Shown: piece by piece, positions 62,024 to 64,000 of the stretch
Layout: each line of letters starts with the position of its first letter
Numbering within the stretch: the first letter of the stretch is position 1
Assembly: GCF_039524015.1 (NCBI RefSeq)
Contig: NZ_BAAAGF010000001.1
Location: 1,409,799 to 1,473,798, forward strand
Length of the DNA: 64,000 bases
Reading direction: 5' to 3'
Source of the DNA: Gaetbulibacter_B jejuensis
GTDB lineage: Bacteria; Bacteroidota; Bacteroidia; Flavobacteriales; Flavobacteriaceae
Position numbers and translations under genes: made by a program
The notes under the pieces: model-generated
What the model saw: only the letters and a program-made list of their open reading frames with translations
Told to the model about the DNA's origin: nothing
Database searches by the model: none

Positions 62024-64000
62024 ATGAAAAAAATTACATTTTTAATACTGTTTATATTTTCTTTTACAGCATACTCTCAAGATGTTTCAATGCAGAATGG
62101 TACAGTAAGCCAATGCTCTGGAACGTTTTATGACTCAGGAGGTGCATCTGGGCCTTATTCAAGTAATGAAACATTGGTGTTCACTATTTGTCCTGAAAAC
62201 CCAGGTCAATTAGTTCAATTAAACTTTACAGCTTTTAACACCCAGTTAGGTGCAGATATAATGACTATTTATAATGGAGATAGTACAGCATCTCCTGCTT
62301 TTGGTACATTTGATGGAGTTAATAATCCAGGTTTTGTAAGTGCTACAGAATCTAACCCTACAGGGTGTCTTACAATTGAGTTTACTTCAGATGGATCTGG
62401 TACAACAACAGGTTGGGCTGCAGATATTTCTTGTTTAACACCTTGTCAGGTTATTACCTCTCAAATTGATTCAGCTACGCCAGCTCCAAATGGAGATGGT
62501 TATATAAGAGTTTGTCCTAATGAGGAAATTACACTTACTGGTAGTGGTAACTTTGAGTTTGATGGTACTGGAGCAACATATGAGTGGGATTTAGGAGATG
62601 GTAATACTATTGCAGGACAAACAGCTACGTTTTCGTATGCAACACCAGGAGTGTATATTGTAAATCTTGATATTAGAGATGCAAATACAAGTGTTGATCC
62701 TGATGGTTGTCCAAATACTAATTTAATAAATCAAGTTATTCAGGTAGCTACTGAGCCAGATTTTACAGGTACTCAAGCTGCTGAAAGTACAATTTGTTTT
62801 GGAGAATCTACTACTATCGAAGGTGTGGTAAATGCAGTACCTTTTATAAACGACTGTACGCCTCCAGTAAGTGGTACAACATTCTTACCAGATGGCTCTG
62901 GTGCTGTTTATGAAACTTGTATCACTGTAGATTGTTTTGATTCAGCTCAAACATTAACAGATCCAAATCAGCTTTTGAATGTCTGTGTTAATATGGAGCA
63001 CTCATATTCTGGAGATTTAGATATAACTATAATTTCACCGAATGGTCAAGAAGCTGACTTATTTACACAAGCAGGAGGAGGCACCTATTTTGGAGGTGCT
63101 AATGATGATGGAACCAATACACCTGGTGTTGGAGCAGATTATTGTTTTTCAATGTCAGGAACTGTTTTATTAGAAAATGCTCCAACTATTACAGCAGGAT
63201 CTAACCCTCCAGGAAACTCATGGGCACCAGGTACATATTTGCCTGTAGAATCTTTTGCAAGTTTAGTTGGTAGCCCACTTAATGGAGATTGGTGTATTAG
63301 AATTGTAGATAATTTAGCTATAGATAATGGATATGTATTTTCTTGGGGAATGAATTTTGACCCAAATATTCAACCTCCTGAATTATCATTTACTCCAGTA
63401 ATTACTTCTGAAGCTTGGGATGCAGATCCATCAATTACTAATACAGCAGGAAATGTTATAACAGTTCAACCTGCTACTGAAGGTACACATTGTTATACTT
63501 ACAGAGTTACTGATGACTTTGGATGTGAATATACTGAGCAAGTTTGTATTAATGTACTACCTGAAATAGTTACAGATCCAGCAAATGATTTATTCATTTG
63601 TGATACAGGAGTTCCTCCATATATATTTGATTTAAGTTCTAATACTCCTGTTGTTCTAGCTTCCTCTCCAATACCAGGAGATATGGTTGTCACTTATCAT
63701 GAAACCGCTTTTGATGCTGATGATGATACAAATGCAATTGCAAACCCTGGAGCATATTCTGGTACTGATGGACAAGTTATTTACATCAGAATTGAATATT
63801 TAACATCAGATTGTTATGAAATATTGACTTTCACTTTAAATGTTTCTGGTCAGCCTATAATTAATCCAGTTTTAGACCTAGAAGTTTGCGATGATGACAG
63901 CAATGATGGATTTGAGGATTTTGATTTAACGGTTCAAGATTTAGGTATTTTAGGCGCACAACCTTCTACAGATTTTGTAGTGACGTATTACACAAGTTTT
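62024..64000 (+). CDS. large secreted CUB / PKD / P-domain protein, 3' end cut
   Basis: Read directly from the sequence: ATG at 62024 opens a frame with no stop to the window edge (659 codons). Signal peptide 1-20 (FTAYSQ), a CUB-like domain (about 21-140, GGASGPYSSNETLVF), a PKD domain (about 180-230, YEWDLGDGNTIAG), a proprotein-convertase P domain (about 265-450, VNMEHSYSGDLDITIISPNG, GDWCIRIVDN), and 'VCDDDSNDGFEDFDL' type repeats. This plan is typical of T9SS type B adhesins or gliding-associated proteins; the expected C-terminal signal lies beyond the window. No protease domain is visible so far. Confidence 0.88.
   Translation, partial: MKKITFLILFIFSFTAYSQDVSMQNGTVSQCSGTFYDSGGASGPYSSNETLVFTICPENPGQLVQLNFTAFNTQLGADIMTIYNGDSTASPAFGTFDGVNNPGFVSATESNPTGCLTIEFTSDGSGTTTGWAADISCLTPCQVITSQIDSATPAPNGDGYIRVCPNEEITLTGSGNFEFDGTGATYEWDLGDGNTIAGQTATFSYATPGVYIVNLDIRDANTSVDPDGCPNTNLINQVIQVATEPDFTGTQAAESTICFGESTTIEGVVNAVPFINDCTPPVSGTTFLPDGSGAVYETCITVDCFDSAQTLTDPNQLLNVCVNMEHSYSGDLDITIISPNGQEADLFTQAGGGTYFGGANDDGTNTPGVGADYCFSMSGTVLLENAPTITAGSNPPGNSWAPGTYLPVESFASLVGSPLNGDWCIRIVDNLAIDNGYVFSWGMNFDPNIQPPELSFTPVITSEAWDADPSITNTAGNVITVQPATEGTHCYTYRVTDDFGCEYTEQVCINVLPEIVTDPANDLFICDTGVPPYIFDLSSNTPVVLASSPIPGDMVVTYHETAFDADDDTNAIANPGAYSGTDGQVIYIRIEYLTSDCYEILTFTLNVSGQPIINPVLDLEVCDDDSNDGFEDFDLTVQDLGILGAQPSTDFVVTYYTSF

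Noticed and set aside
1..64000. CRISPR arrays, tRNA or rRNA genes, IS elements, prophage
   Set aside because: No regularly spaced repeats, no tRNA T-loop sequence in a cloverleaf context, no transposase or integrase motifs were seen on either strand; short RNA genes in AT-rich gaps could still be missed by eye.

Overview
The window is 64 kb of a low-GC chromosome from a marine-type member of the Flavobacteriaceae (Bacteroidetes). This is an inference from several signs: repeated TAnnTTTG promoter -7 elements with few Shine-Dalgarno sequences, type IX secretion (T9SS) cargo with type A and type B C-terminal signals, an ECF sigma / FecR / TonB-receptor locus, a fused SecDF, bacillithiol genes (bshC and a YfiT-type transferase), and DUF4295 next to rpmB-rpmG. 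Nothing looks like a phage, plasmid, IS element, CRISPR array, rRNA or tRNA. No gene-free stretch exceeds 300 bases.

Layout. 1-10 kb: end of a CoA-binding protein, a sodium:solute symporter, a large BNR-repeat T9SS protein, recR with a glycosyltransferase, a 2-oxoacid dehydrogenase E2, a photolyase and a DnaQ-like exonuclease. 10-20 kb: a regulatory-domain secreted protein, a tight FAH / HPt / cinA operon, rpmB-rpmG-DUF4295-ftsY, a T9SS type B protein, a lipoprotein amidase and a serine hydrolase. 20-29 kb: rimO, a zinc-ribbon membrane protein, bshC, guaA, a LysM/periplasmic-binding protein, DUF922, DUF3820, the bacillithiol transferase, an outer-membrane protein and a DoxX protein. 29-35.5 kb: the ECF sigma / FecR / STN-TonB receptor operon with a divergent repeat-built lipoprotein. 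35.6-49 kb: ffh, folD, rluF-like synthase, alpha/beta hydrolase, cupin, YitT protein, lipoprotein, HerA-like ATPase, queE, DUF2911, a second T9SS type A protein, asnB, an XRE/DUF4870 regulator and a CPBP protease. 49-64 kb: gyrB, DUF6588 protein, mdh, a SecD-like small protein, secDF, DUF192, lgt, yidD, cysS, folE, and a secreted two-gene unit whose second gene (CUB, PKD and P domains) runs off the window.

The most interesting signal is a gap-free promoter-like motif, GGTAGG-N16-(C/T)TGTTRTATA, seen three times: before fecR, before the modular lipoprotein beside the sigma gene, and 28 kb away before the secreted two-gene unit at 61.5 kb. This suggests that the ECF sigma factor controls a dispersed surface-protein regulon. 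Other notable points: a photolyase whose conserved N-terminus has no ATG, GTG or TTG in frame and seems to start at ATT; housekeeping genes (recR, guaA, queE, rluF) whose -7 element lies 3-5 nt from the start codon, predicting leaderless mRNAs; a terminator-like hairpin inside the predicted gyrB leader; phased half-sites before the XRE regulator; and a small SecD-P1-like protein close to secDF.
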